A stretch of DNA of 64,000 nucleotides from Azolla caroliniana (GCA_043228905.1 JBHGNT010000010.1:5394001-5458000); one strand, 5' to 3'; numbered from the stretch's first letter, positions 24,720 to 35,045 are shown. The notes: generated by a model not told the origin, from the letters alone. Translations and numbers: made by a program.

Positions 24720-25982
24720 GAAGGGAACGATGGCAATCGCGGCAAGTGAAGAAGAGTTGATGCTCATCACCGAGGAGAGTGAGCTAAACCTTGCCGGCGA
24801 CGAGATGACGTGGGTGGTCGACTCCGGAGCGTCATTCCACCTTACCCCGGACTAGAAATGCTTCTCATCCTACTCAGCCGGTGATCACGACTGTGTCCGG
24901 ATGGGGAATGAAGGTACATGCCGAATTGTCGGCATAGGAGACGTGTGGTTGACAACGCCAACCGGATGCAAGCTGATGCTGAAGGATGTCCAACACGTTC
25001 CGGAGGTTCGTCTGAACCTGATATTAGCCGATCGGCTAGATGATGAAGGCTACACGGGTAGCATCCGGAGCGGTGTTATGAAGTTCAACAAAGGGAGCTT
25101 GATTGTGGCTCGGGCCCGGAAGGTCAACACGTTGTACCTGATGAATGCCCGGTTATGCCCGGAAGAAGTGAACGTGGCATCCGACACTGCCGGTGAGTTG
25201 TGGCACAAGAGGCTGTGTCACATGAGCGAGAAGGGGATGAAGAGGCTTGCAGACGACAACCTCATTCCAGTGAAGAACGTGCACTTGGAGAAGTGCATTG
25301 ATTGTCTGGCCGGTAAACAAAACCGGACCTCCTTCCGATCGAGGCCACCGATGAGACGTAATGCACACTGGAGTTGGTGCATACTGATGTATGTCAAGTG
25401 GACACGAAGTCACATGCCGGATCGCAGTACTTTGTGACGTTCATAGATGACCACAACCGGAAGCTGTGGGCCACACTAGTGAAGACGAAGGATCAAGTGT
25501 TATCCGTCTTCAAAGAGCTCCACGCGAGAGTGGAAAGAGAAACCGGCCGGAAGCTGAAGGCGGTTCGAGCAGATAATGGAGGAGAATACCATGGGCAGTT
25601 CGAGGAGTACTGTTGCTCGAAGGGAATCCGGCTCGAATTTACCATGCCAAAGACGCCGGAACTAAACGGGCTGGCCGAGAGGATGAACCAGACCATAATG
25701 GAGAGGGTCCGGAGTATGCTGGCGCATGCAAAACTACCCAAGAAGTTTTGGGCTGAGGCACTGTCGACGGCGACATATGTGATAAACAGATCACCCTCAG
25801 TACCCTTGGACGGAGACAAGCCACAGAGAGTCTGGACCGGTAAGGAAGTGTCCTACCGGTATCTGAAGGTGTTCGGGTGTCTTGCGTACGTGCATGTAGC
25901 TAAGGACCGGAGAGGAAAACTAGATCCGAAGACCCGGCCATGCATATTCCTCGGTTACGACGACGAGGAGTTCGGCTACTGA
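24720..25982 (+). pseudogene. Copia-2 protease and integrase (broken)
   Basis: The protease motif VVDSGASFHLTPD is followed by a TAG (about 24853). The HHCC module (LWHKRLCHMSEKG, CIDCLAGKQN) ends in a frameshift near 25365. The integrase core continues with VHTDVC, RADNGGEY and GLAERMNQ. A TGA at 25980-25982 follows EEFGY. Confidence 0.88.
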
Positions 25983-27941
25983 GTGTGGGACCTGGTCGAC
26001 AAGAAGGTATTCCGGAGTCGAGATATTATCTTCATGGAGGACAAGATGCTCGCCGACTGGGAGTCGGAGAAGAAGATAATGAACTCCGAGTCAACTGGTA
26101 AGGATCGATTCTACGATGAGCAGACCCAACCGGCAAGAGACCGGTTAGCACTCGAGGAACCAGCCGGTTACGGTGAGGATACTGAACTGGTAGAAGAAGA
26201 AGTAGAGGAAGCTGAAACCGGAACCGGCCAAGACCCCGAATCGGATTCAGATAAAGAGCAAATGGAGGAGTCGGTTATCGAAGCCCAAAGACGGAGATAT
26301 CCTCTCAGAGAGAGAAGGCCCCCCCGGAGATTTCTGGATATAGAGCATATGCTGCTAATCGATGAGGGGGAGCCAGAAAGCTTCGAAGAAGCGAAGGATG
26401 ACACCCACAACCGCAAATGGTTAAGTGCCATGCAGGGTGAGATGGATTCCCTGCATGAGAACCATACGTACGAATTGGTGGAGTTGTCGAAAGGAAAGCG
26501 GGCACTCCGAAATAAGTGGGTGTACAAGTTGAAACCGGGAGATGCCGGCAACCCCCCGAGATACAAAGCCAAGATCATGGTGAAGTGGTTCCAACAGAAG
26601 AAGGGCGTGGACTTCGACGAGATATTTGCCCCGGTAGTAGAGATGACCTCCATCTGGACGGTGCTGAGTATAGCGGCAAGCATGGACCTCAAGGTAGAGC
26701 AGCTGGACGTGAAGACGACATTCCTTCACGGTGACCTCGAAGAGGAGATCTACATGCAGCAACCAGAAGGATTTGTGGAGAAAGAGAAGGAGCACATAGT
26801 ATGCCGGTTGAAGAAGAGCTTGTACGGACAAAAGCATGCTCCCAGACAATGGTACCGGAAGTTCGACTCCTTCATGACCGATCAAGGGTACCACAAGACG
26901 CAGGCTGATCACTACATGTTTGTGAAGAAGTTCGAAGGAGGCGACTTCCTGATACTCCTTCTGTACGTGGACGACATGTTGATCGTCGGACGGAACCAAG
27001 CCCGAATACGGATGCTGAAGAAGGCTCTCAACCGAACCTTTGCAATGAAAGACTTGGGTCCGGCAAGACAGATGCTGGGGATGCATATCATCCGGAACCG
27101 GCCAACGAAGCAATTGTGGTTGTCACAGGAGAAGTACGTGACAAAGGTGCTTCAGTGGTTCAACATGTTAGAAGCGAAACTGGTCGGATCGACACTCCCA
27201 GCAAACTGCAGATTATCCGGTAAGCAAAGCCCGAAGACGAAAGCAGAGAAGGATGATATGATGAAGGTTCCATATGCCTCTGCCATCGGGAGCTTAATGT
27301 ACGCAATGGTGTGTACCCGATCGGATATAGGATACGTAGTCGGAGTGGTGAGCCGGTTTATGAGCAATCCCGGCAAGGAGCACTGGAACACGGTCAAATG
27401 GATACTCCGGTACTTGAAGGGCACTTCGAATATGTGTCTCCGATTCGGCTCCGGTAAACCTCAAGTTGACGGTTTTACCGATTCGGACATGTCGACTGAT
27501 GTGGATACCAACCGGTCTACATCTGGGTATGTAATGACATATGCAGGGGGAGCTGTTTCGTGGCAGTCGAGGCTGCAGAAGACGGTTGTGTTGTCAACCA
27601 CGGAGGCGGAGTACATGGCGGCTGTGGAAGCCGGCAAGGAAATATTATGGATGAAGGACTTCATCGGAGAGCTTGGTATCCGACAAAATGAATACCGGTT
27701 CTATTGCAACAGTCAAAGTGCCATCCATCTTGCTAAGAATGCGGCCTATCATTCCCGGACGAAGCATATCCAGCGAAGGTATCCTTGGCTCCGGGAAAGA
27801 GTAGATGACGAGGAGTTCGCGCTGACGAAGATCCACACGACCTAGAACGGGTCAGATATGCTGACCAAAGTAATGATACCCGACAAGCTGGATGCATGTC
27901 GAAAGCGGATCAGACTAGTAAGACATCCCATGCCGGAGTGA
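25983..27941 (+). pseudogene. Copia-2 reverse transcriptase and RNase H
   Basis: A 620-codon open stretch carries RT (VDFDEIFAPV, QLDVKTTFLHGDL, LLYVDDMLIVG at about 26960) and RNase H (DGFTDSDM, LSTTEAEYMAA, YCNSQSAIHLAKN). A TAG at 27843-27845 breaks the tail before NGSDMLTKV. Some conserved positions are altered, for example the usual GLKQAP reads GQKHAP. The protein is unlikely to work. Confidence 0.9.
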
Positions 27942-27951
27942 AGGGGGAGTT

Positions 27952-28660
27952 TGTTAGGAAACACGTCCCTCCAGATGGAAGTAAAAAGAACCGGATGACG
28001 AGTACCCGGCTACGGAAGACCCGGTGAGAACCGGATGACGAGTACTCGGCTACGGAGGACCTGGTGAGAACCAGATGACGAGTACCCGACAAGAGCCGGA
28101 TGGTGAAGACCCGGTGAGAAGCGGATGATGTGTGCCCGACAAGCGCTGGATGATGCAGGCCCGGTGAGGAGTGATCACCGGATGAAGGGACATATTCGTA
28201 AATATGTTTCTGAGAGTCCATCGGGGCTATATTTGTAAATATCCGGAAAGTCATATTAGTATAAATATGACTTAGGGCAAACTTAGTATAAGGTGTTGTT
28301 GTCATTGTCATTGTCGCGATTGTGAGAGAGCAACCGTATACAGAGAGAGAGAGAGAGAGAGAGAGAGCTCGAGATATAGAGAGGTCGTTGCCTCTATTGT
28401 AACTTATGGCGAAGATCGTGAGCACGAGGTTGTTGCCTCCATGAGCTCACTGTTGTAATCATTGTGATATAGTGATAGGTTGGAGTCTGTGGACTCTCAT
28501 GGTTTTTCCCTCTCAGGGTTTTCCACGTTAATATCCTGTGTATTCTCTTTTTTCTTTCTGTTTGTGCACTTACCTCCATTTTCATTTCTTCTGTGTTCGA
28601 CTGTACAAAGCGATTCACTCTTCGGTTATTGCCGAAGACTATTCCGCGTATTCCTCAACA
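27952..28660 (+). repeat. Copia-2 3' LTR
   Basis: 709 bp, paired with 23132-23864. The length difference lies mainly in the GA microsatellite, the unit count and a small gap near 28395. It follows the purine tract directly. Confidence 0.93.
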
Positions 28661-29587
28661 CATTACACCTTTATGATGAAGGTAGCGATAGTACGGGAGC
28701 CGGAAACCTTTTCGGAAGCCACGAAGGACCACGATGGATCAAAGCAATGAACGAGGAGATGCAGGCACTACGGAAGAACGAGATGTGGGATCTCTTTCCC
28801 ACCTCACCACACAAAAAGGCGATCGGATGCAGATGGATCTACAAGGTGAAGTACACGCCGATGGCTCCGTAAACCACTACAAAGCTCGACTCGTAGCGAA
28901 AGGATACGCTCAGAAGCATGGCGTCGACTACGAAGAGACCTTTGCCCTGGTGGCAAAGATGACAACGGTGCGGACCGTAATTGCGATTGCCGCGGCGAAA
29001 GGGTGGCACCTCCATCAAATGGACGTCAAGAACGCCTTTCTACAAGGCGAATTAGAAGAGGAGGTGTACATGATCCAACCACCCGGCTTCAACTCAAGCA
29101 CCCATCCAAAAGCTATTTGCCGACTCAAGAAGCCACTCTACGGCCTCAAGCAAGCACCACGTGCTTGGCATTTGAAGATAACGCAATATCTTCATCAAAT
29201 CGGCCTCCGTATGTCAAAATCGGACAACTCCCTCTACATACGAAGAGATTCCGCAAGTCCGATCGTCATCATCTTATATGTGGATGACCTAGTCATTGGA
29301 GGTGAGCATCTCGTCGAAATCAATAAGGTCAAATCCCTCCTCAAGCAAGCACCACGTGCTTGGCATTTGAAGATAACGCAATATCTTCATCAAATCGGCC
29401 TCCGTATGTCAAAATTGGACAACTCCCTCTACATACGAAGAGATTCCGCAAGTCCGATCGTCATCATCTTATATGTGGATGACCTAGTCATTGGAGGTGA
29501 GCATCTCGTCGAAATCAATAAGGTCAAATCCCTCCTTTCCGACAAGTTCGAGATGACGGACATGAAGTAGCTCCACTACTTCCTCGG
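28661..29587 (+). pseudogene. Copia-1 reverse transcriptase, right of the Copia-2 insertion
   Basis: The frame interrupted after DYMVYH resumes with YTFMM, then RT motifs WMNEEMQALRKNEMWDL (shift nearby), HYKARLVAKGYAQKHGVDYEE, QMDVKNAFLQGELEEEVY and YGLKQAPRAW. ILYVDDLVIGG appears twice because of an in-frame 195-bp duplication. A TAG follows EMTDMK (about 29568). Confidence 0.88.
29146..29535 (+). repeat. 195-bp direct duplication inside Copia-1 RT
   Basis: The phrase TCAAGCAAGCACCACGTGCT starts at 29146 and again at 29341. The two 195-bp copies (65 codons, in frame) appear to differ at one base (AAAATCGG against AAAATTGG). The protein therefore carries two YVDD catalytic motifs in tandem. 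Confidence 0.96.
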
Positions 29588-30237
29588 TGTCGTGAAGAAA
29601 ACCGTCCCTTGGCGCAATCGGTGAATAGTGCACATGAACCGGCCCTTCACGTGTGCGCGCTCTTAGTGTATATAATAGAGAATTAGGTACAGGGAGAGAT
29701 CCGGGGTAGTTAGATTCGGTAGGTAGGAAGTAAATGAGTGAGACGACTTCCCTCTTGACGCTATAAAGGAGAGGGAGACGCAAGGGGGAAAGGGCATTAT
29801 TTTTGAGGAGGACGAAGTGCTGTCGGACTGGAACCGAACGCTTCTCCTCTGTCTGTTCTCTGTTGCTCTTCTCTGCAGGTGTCGGGAGGCTCATGCTGCT
29901 TCGAGGAACGCCCGTGTGCTTCCGGCAGCACCTCCATCTTATCCCCATTTCATGCGTAGACGAACAGGCATCAGCCTCTATTTGCCGGCCTGTTCGGTCG
30001 TAGCCGCTCGCGTGTTCTGCTGTGTACTTGTTATTCGTTAATATACAAACACTTGTCTTTCCTTGTCTCTGTGTCCATTCGCGTCTTTGTGTTGACGGGC
30101 CACGCCCTTGTGTTTCTTTGCTCATACGTGACCGGGCGTCTCTCTCCTTCTCTTTCCCCTTTGTATCACCTGCCCTTCGGTTCAAGACCCCGGTGGTCCC
30201 GCCTCGTTTCTCCACGCACGCGCGTAACAACGCAACA
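29588..30237 (+). mobile_element. Solo gypsy-type LTR inserted in Copia-1
   Basis: 650 bp starting TGTCGTGAAGAAAACC and ending GCGTAACAACGCAACA. It resembles the Gypsy-A LTR in the start, the AAGACCCCGGTGGTCCCGCC phrase and the ACGCACGCGCGTAAC end. The flanking TCGG (29584-29587 and 30238-30241) is a 4-bp target duplication. The Copia-1 frame resumes right after it (YFLG, then IEVIR). A TATA-like TGTATATAAT lies near 29660. Confidence 0.87.
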
Positions 30238-31095
30238 TCGGCATCGAGGTAATTCGGACTCCGGTTGGAATCATGATCTCTCAATGACACTACATCCTCA
30301 ACTTGTTATACAAGTTCGGGATGGCTGAGTGCAAATCCGTGGCAACCCCGCTTGATCGCAATTTCAAACTTGATGCGAACTCCGGCACCAAAGCGTGTGA
30401 GTCGACTCAGTATCGGCAACTCATCGGGAGTCTCATCTACCTCACGATCACTCGACCCGATCTCAGTTATTCGGTCGGTCTCCTTAGCCAATTCATGCAA
30501 ACGCTGCGTGATACTCACTTGGATTGCGCTAAGCGAGTTCTACGATACGTGAGCGGCACAATGGATTGCGGCATCTTCTACAAGACCGCGATGCCAATAC
30601 GACTCGAGGGGTACACATACGCCGATTGGGCCGGCTACAAAGCCGATAGAAGATCAACCTCCGGATTTGTTTTCTCCCTCGGCAGCGGAGCAATATCCTG
30701 GAGTAGCAAGAAGCCGCCTACCGTCGCTCTTTCGAGTACGGAGGCGGAATATAGGGGCGTCGCCATAGCTGCATATGAAGCCGTATGGCTTAAGAGGATT
30801 TTGAAGAATTTGGGCGTTCTCATCACGGATCCGACTCCCCTTTACTGCGACAACATGAGCAGTATTTATCTGGCCTGGAACCCAGTGTTCCATGCGCGAA
30901 CAAAGCACATTGAAGTGCACTATCACTTCTTCTGAGAGCGCGTTCTAGCTGGCGATGTTGACCTACAACACATTAGCACCAATCTTCAAATGGCTGACAT
31001 CTTCACAAAAGCCTTAGGAGTCGACAAGTTATGGCAATTCATGACCGATCTCGGATTGACGATCCCTGACCTGCCAAGCTTGAGGGGGAGTACTG
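30238..31095 (+). pseudogene. Copia-1 RT tail and RNase H
   Basis: It continues RT after the solo LTR (MLYKFGMAECKSVATPLD) into RNase H (LEGYTYADWAGYKADRRST, VALSSTEAEYRG, LYCDNMSSIYLAWNP, HARTKHIEVHYHFF). A TGA follows at 30933-30935, and the tail with MADIFTKALG runs to about 31095. Confidence 0.88.
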
Positions 31096-31104
31096 AAGAC
31101 ACTA

Positions 31105-31310
31105 CGCAATAATGCGTAGATTTCGCAACCGCGCACTACGCAATAACGCGTGGATTCCACAACTACGCAACAAAGCCGCGAAGAAAGACGCAAGCCGAAG
31201 CACAGACTTTGCGACTACGCACGCAAGCCAAAGCATAGACTTCGCAACTACGCACGCAAGCTGAAGCAGATACTTCATAACTACGCACAACGCAAGCTGG
31301 AGCACGGATT
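31105..31310. repeat. Minisatellite in the 3' untranslated part of Copia-1
   Basis: Units of about 40-50 bp built on ACTACGCACGCAAGC.GAAGCA.AGACTTCGCA repeat with drift between RNase H and the 3' LTR. They are non-coding. Confidence 0.75.
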
Positions 31311-31412
31311 CCTCAACTCCGCATAAAGCGAGCCGACGCGGACTCCGGAATGCGAGTTGAAGCGGATTTCGGATACCGTCTGAAACCGACCCGACTTGAG
31401 CTTGAGGGGGCG

Positions 31413-31803
31413 TGTTGAGGATCAAGCTCAACTTGGTCTAGTGTGTGAACTCACCTTGAGAGTGAGGAGACACTCCAACGGTCAAGAGTCACCATTATGT
31501 CACCACTTTGTATTCTATCATTTAGTATGAGTCATAGAATCATATTCTATGACACATAACTGATGAGCTTTCACATTCCCCATGCTCCATGAGGCTTCTA
31601 GTTAATGAAGAGAGAGGGTGACTACATAAAGCACCCTCCTCCCACCTTGTATAATGTTGAGTCTTTCTCCTTTGTCAATATACTTTTACCTTGCGTATTC
31701 TCTGTGTTTCACTCACTCTCTCTCTCTCTCTCTCTCTTACACACACACACACATAACTCACATCTCTTTCGCTTCACAAGAATCCATCTCTTGATTCTTT
31801 ACA
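31413..31803 (+). repeat. Copia-1 3' LTR
   Basis: 391 bp, preceded by the purine tract CTTGAGGGGGCG. It ends CTTTACA and is followed by the AGCAC duplication (31804-31808). Confidence 0.93.
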
Positions 31804-32729
31804 AGCACGTTATGGAACTATGGATTAAAGTCATCAATTAAACACTATGAATGCTTGTGAAACTAGATTAAAGAGGAGGCGAGAAGCACATACCTAACAT
31901 TCTTATGAAAACACAGTTCTAGAGGAAGCATTGCAACCAACCGTTAGTCCTTGAAATCATCGGAGCACAAGAAACCCTTACTTCGTTGTCACATAGATGT
32001 CCTGACAAAATAACTCTCTCTATATCTCTACTACTCTTTGCCATGTCAAAGTTGATGTAGCTTAAATGGTATGTAAAGTCCATGCTTAGCATACGACAGG
32101 TACAAGAATCAATACCATGCATCTGCATCGTGTTATCATAAAACCCTACATTTCCAATCTCTTAGCATTTTGTCTAATTGTGGATTAAAATAATCATCAT
32201 TAAATTGGACAAAGGTCTATGAAATATGCAAGATTAAAGAGGAAGTGAGAAGCATAAACACATGATTATTATGAATATACGATTTATAGTGGAAGGCATT
32301 GCAATCAATGGGTCAACAGGGGGGTCCTTGAAATGTACAGGAATCTTGATACGTTGCGACTTTGATCGAGTCATGTGTCATTCAACTATGTATTGAAGAC
32401 TTCGGCATTAAAAAGTAACCAAGAAAGGGAACCTCAGATGTTAGGGCTCTAATATTGCATGCGAGAGGTACGGAGATCGATACATTGCTTCTCCAATTGT
32501 GTTATCTTGATACGTTGGCACGTCTCTGAGTGGTTTCATCTCCACTTTCTCGGTTATTTAAGATATATAGTGTTTAAATACATCATAATTTTCTTCATTT
32601 CAATTATACATCCCCCTCAATTGTAGCGACTCATCACACAATGAGTGAATAATGATTCTAAAACCTAATCCGCATCGACAATAGAGCGTCCTATGGATTA
32701 CAAGTTGTCATTAGACGGTAAGCAAGATA
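31804..32729. other. Spacer with a local duplication, leading into the tRNA-like array
   Basis: A stretch containing AGATTAAAGAGGA.G.GAGAAGCA and GGAAG(G)CATTGCAA.CAA occurs at about 31861-31970 and 32226-32330. From about 32455 a tRNA-like 3' half (GCGAGAGGTACGGAGATCG, then TTCTCCAATTGTG) and array spacer phrases begin. No protein gene. Confidence 0.55.
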
Positions 32730-32802
32730 GGGGATGTAGCTCAAATGGTAGAGCGCTCGCTTCGCATGCGAGAGGTACGGGGATTGATGCCCCACTTCTC
32801 CA
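32730..32802 (+). tRNA. tRNA-Ala(CGC)-like unit 1
   Basis: 73 nt with D-arm GCTC/GAGC, anticodon arm CTCGC-TTCGCAT-GCGAG (anticodon CGC) and the G3:U70 pair typical of alanine tRNAs. The acceptor stem has a T6-T67 mismatch and the T stem a C-A mismatch. Gene or pseudogene is open. Confidence 0.62.
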
Positions 32803-33104
32803 ATTGTGTTAGCCCCACTTCGCATTGGAGCATAATGATCATGGACATATTGGATCCATCTTATATGCATACTGGAGCATAATAACCTTGGACATATCGG
32901 ATCCTCCTTTCATTTTCATGAAAATAACCGCTTCTCCAAGTGTGTTATGTTGATACGTTGTGTCTCCGATTGCTTCACGCGTTGTTGAACTTGGATTGAA
33001 GACCTCAACATTAAAGAGTATATGCAGGAAGTTATAATCTGTATTCCCTGGAACCCTCCGCCTACATCCCCATTGAGTATCTCTTGACCCACGATTGTCA
33101 GATA

Positions 33105-33177
33105 GGGGATGTAGCTCAAATGGTAGAGCGCTCGCTTCGCATGCGAGAGGTACGGGGATCGATGCCCCGCTTCTCCA
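33105..33177 (+). tRNA. tRNA-Ala(CGC), best-preserved unit 2
   Basis: All 73 positions fit a cloverleaf: acceptor GGGGATG with CTTCTCC, D-arm GCTC/GAGC, anticodon arm CTCGC/GCGAG with CGC, T-arm CGGGG/CCCCG. G3:U70 is present. The only flaw is T6-T67, where plant tRNA-Ala usually has an A at 67. No T-run follows, so clean polymerase III termination looks doubtful. Confidence 0.7.
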
Positions 33178-33273
33178 ATTGTGTTATCTTGATATGTTGT
33201 GTCTTTGATTCCTTCACGTGTTGTTGAGCCGCATTGATCGAAGAACTCGGTGTTAAAGTGTAAGCAATATATA

Positions 33274-33344
33274 GGGGATGTAGCTCAAATGTGAGCGTCC
33301 ACTTCGCAGGCGAGTGGCGCGGGAATTGATGCCCCGCTTCTCCA
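33274..33344 (+). pseudogene. tRNA-Ala-like unit 3, degenerate
   Basis: It opens GGGGATGTAGCTCAAATG but has a deletion in the D-arm and a changed anticodon stem (CACTTCGCAGGCGAGTGG). It ends GCCCCGCTTCTCCA. Not a working tRNA gene. Confidence 0.8.
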
Positions 33345-33414
33345 ATTGTGTTATCTTGATATGTTGCATCTCACATTTTGTTGAATCATGGATCGAAGAC
33401 CTCGGCATTAAAGA

Positions 33415-33502
33415 GTATGGTAGAATGCTCGCTTCACATGCGAGAGGTAAGGGAATCATTACCCCGCATGCGAGATACGGGGATTGATGGCCTCTCCAAT
33501 TG
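33415..33502 (+). pseudogene. tRNA-Ala-like unit 4, rearranged
   Basis: The 5' part is lost (GTATGGTAGAATGCTCGC). The anticodon arm CTCGCTTCACATGCGAG has ACA or CAC in place of CGC, and the T-arm region is partly duplicated. A pseudogene. Confidence 0.75.
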
Positions 33503-33596
33503 TGTTATCATGATATGTTGCGTCTTTGATTCCTTCACGTGTAACTGTTGAACCGCATTGATCGAAGACCTCGGCATTAAAGAGTAAGCAATATAG

Positions 33597-33663
33597 AGGA
33601 TGTAGCTTAAATGTGAGCGCTTGCTTTGCATGCGAGAGGTACGGGGATTGATACCCCACTTCG
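33597..33663 (+). pseudogene. tRNA-Ala(TGC)-like unit 5
   Basis: GGATGTAGCTTAAATGTGAGCG is followed by TTGCTTTGCATGCGAG (anticodon TGC) and a T-arm GGGGATTGATACCCC. The 3' acceptor strand is replaced by the spacer module starting CGCATTGG. Not a complete gene. Confidence 0.75.
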
Positions 33664-33824
33664 CATTGGAGCATAATGACCATGAACATATATCAGATCC
33701 TCCTTTCATTTTCACGAATATAACCGCTTCTTCAATTGTGTTATCTTGATAAGTTGCATCTCTGATTGCTTCACATGTTGTTGAACCGGAACCGGGATTG
33801 GCATTTTAAAGAGCAAACAAGACA

Positions 33825-33897
33825 AGGGATGTAGCTCAAACGGTAGAGCCCTCGCTTCGCATGCGAGAGGTATGGGGATCGATACCCTGCTTTTCCA
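33825..33897 (+). tRNA. tRNA-Ala(CGC)-like unit 6
   Basis: Full length with anticodon CGC. Acceptor AGGGATG pairs poorly with CTTTTCC, and the T stem reads TGGGG/CCCTG. Probably a pseudogene but listed because it folds over most of its length. Confidence 0.45.
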
Positions 33898-33981
33898 ACT
33901 GTGTTATCTTGACATGTTGCGTCTTTGATTGCTTCACGTGTTGTTAAACCGTAGATTGAAGACCTCGGCATTAAAGAGTAG

Positions 33982-34051
33982 GCAATACAAGGGTTGTAGT
34001 TCAAATGGGAGCTCGCTTCGAAGGTATGGGGACAAATACCCTGCTTCTCCG
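33982..34051 (+). pseudogene. tRNA-Ala-like unit 7, deleted
   Basis: AGGGTTGTAGTTCAAATGGGAGCTCGCTTCG is joined directly to AAGGTATGGGG, so the 3' half of the anticodon arm is gone. Confidence 0.78.
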
Positions 34052-34140
34052 ATTGTGTTATCTTGATACGTTGTGTTTCCGATTGTTCACGTGTTGTTGA
34101 ATCGTGGATTGAAGGCCTCGGCATTAAAGAGCATGCAAGA

Positions 34141-34211
34141 TGGGCGATGTAGCTCGAACGGTAGAGCCCTCGTTTTGCATGCGAGAGGTACGGGGATGAA
34201 TACCCACTTTG
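34141..34211 (+). pseudogene. tRNA-Ala(TGC)-like unit 8
   Basis: GGGCGATGTAGCTCGAACGGTAGAG with anticodon arm CTCGTTTTGCATGCGAG (TGC). The 3' end is replaced by the CATTGGAGCATAATG module. Confidence 0.75.
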
Positions 34212-34370
34212 CATTGGAGCATAATGACCATGGACATTTATCGGATCCTCCTTTCATTTTCATGAATATAACCGCTTCTCCAATTGTGTTATCTTTATAT
34301 GTTGCGTCTCCCATTGCTTCATGTGTTGTTGAACCGTGGATTGAAGACCGCATTAAAGAGTAGGAAATAC

Positions 34371-34443
34371 AAGGGATGTAGCTGAAATGGGAGCGCTCGC
34401 TTCGCTTGCAAGAGGTAGGGGGACCGATACGCCCCTTTTGCAA
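34371..34443 (+). pseudogene. tRNA-Ala-like unit 9
   Basis: AAGGGATGTAGCTGAAATGGGAGCG, anticodon arm CTCGCTTCGCTTGCAAG with pairing errors, 3' end CCCCTTTTGCA. It contains TTTT inside the acceptor strand, which would stop polymerase III early. Confidence 0.7.
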
Positions 34444-34536
34444 TTGTGTTATGTTGACACGTTGCGTCTCCGATTGCTTCACGTGTTGTGTAATTGTGGA
34501 TTGAAGACTGAATCAACATTAAAGAGCATCCAAGAC

Positions 34537-34608
34537 AGGGGATGTAGCTCAAATGGTATAGCTTGCTTCGCATGCGAGGGGTACGAGGATCAATACCACA
34601 CTTCTCTA
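34537..34608 (+). pseudogene. tRNA-Ala(CGC)-like unit 10
   Basis: GGGGATGTAGCTCAAATGGTATAGC has lost bases before TTGCTTCGCATGCGAG, and the T-arm is altered (ACGAGGATCAATACCAC). A pseudogene. Confidence 0.7.
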
Positions 34609-34624
34609 ATTGTATTATCTTGAT

Positions 34625-34965
34625 ATGTTACGTCTCCGATTGCTTCACTTTGTCACGCATTTCCACGTGCATGTGTATAAACAGGGCAGAAACATCGGGG
34701 TCTCCGACCAAGGAGCCGGTAAGTGAAGAGAGATTATCCGGATTGGTGTTGGGATAATCTTTGCTAGAGCGAGGTTTGGACAAGTATCCGATCCCATGTT
34801 ACGTCTCCGATTGCTTCACGTTGTCACGCATTTCCGCATGCATGTGTATAAACAGGGCAGAAACATCGGGGTCTCCGACCAAGGAGCCGGTAAGTGAAGA
34901 GAGATTATCCGGATCGGTGTCCAGATATCTTTGCTAGAGTGAGGTCTGGACAAGTATCCGATCCG
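34625..34965. repeat. 171-bp tandem duplication across the array/Gypsy-B LTR border
   Basis: ATGTTACGTCTCCGATTGC starts at 34625 and 34796. Each copy joins array spacer to the LTR end (TGTCACGCATTTCC, then ACAGGGCAGAAACATCGG and AAGTATCCGATCC). The duplication therefore happened after Gypsy-B had landed. Confidence 0.9.
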
Positions 34966-35045
34966 AACCAGTCTCCGGATGCTGGACGGTGAGCACACGG
35001 GCTAAGACACGTGTAATGCTCCCAACCTATTGTCGGGTAGCACGC

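Larger units (their letters stand above)
23132..28660 (+). mobile_element. Copia-2: Tork/Tnt1-like copia nested in Copia-1
   Basis: The LTRs at 23132-23864 and 27952-28660 both start TGTTAGGAAAC and end CTCAACA. CATTA at 23127-23131 and 28661-28665 is the target duplication, so this is an intact insertion event. A primer site TGGTATCAGAGTG (23868-23880) and a purine tract AAGGGGGAGTT before the right LTR are present. The internal frame is that of Copia-4, with about ten stops or shifts. Many stops sit where Copia-4 has an Arg or Gln codon, which fits C-to-T decay. Confidence 0.96.
19851..31803 (+). mobile_element. Copia-1: Ty1/copia element, dead, carrying two later insertions
   Basis: The LTRs (19851-20231 and 31413-31803) both start TGTTGAG and end CTTTACA, and AGCAC flanks the element on both sides. 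The order gag, protease, integrase, RT, RNase H is that of Ty1/copia. Removing Copia-2 (23132-28660) and the solo LTR (29588-30237) leaves about 5.8 kb, a normal length. Several stops (20670-20672, 22236-22238, 22338-22340, about 29568-29570, about 30933-30935) and frameshifts make it inactive. The LTRs differ by only a handful of substitutions plus a shorter CT/CA microsatellite in the left one, so insertion is fairly recent. Confidence 0.95.
32730..34620 (+). repeat. Tandem array of tRNA-Ala-like units (~155-170 bp, some ~230 bp)
   Basis: About ten tRNA-Ala-like sequences in the same orientation start near 32730, 33105, 33274, 33428, 33597, 33825, 33987, 34141, 34371 and 34537. They share a spacer with TTGTGTTATCTTGATA, GATTGCTTCACGTGTTGTTG and CTCGGCATTAAAGAG. 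Some units carry an extra module of about 65 bp (GGAGCATAATGACCATGGACA..CATTTTCATGAATATAACCG). No TTTT terminator stands within about 30 bp after the best copies. The family goes on at 54852-54911, 60257-60543, 61364-61756 and 63701-64000. Confidence 0.92.

Noticed and set aside
32730-34620. Regular repeats with spacers, considered as a CRISPR-like array
   Set aside because: The repeats are tRNA-like and the spacers are also conserved, in plant nuclear DNA without cas genes.
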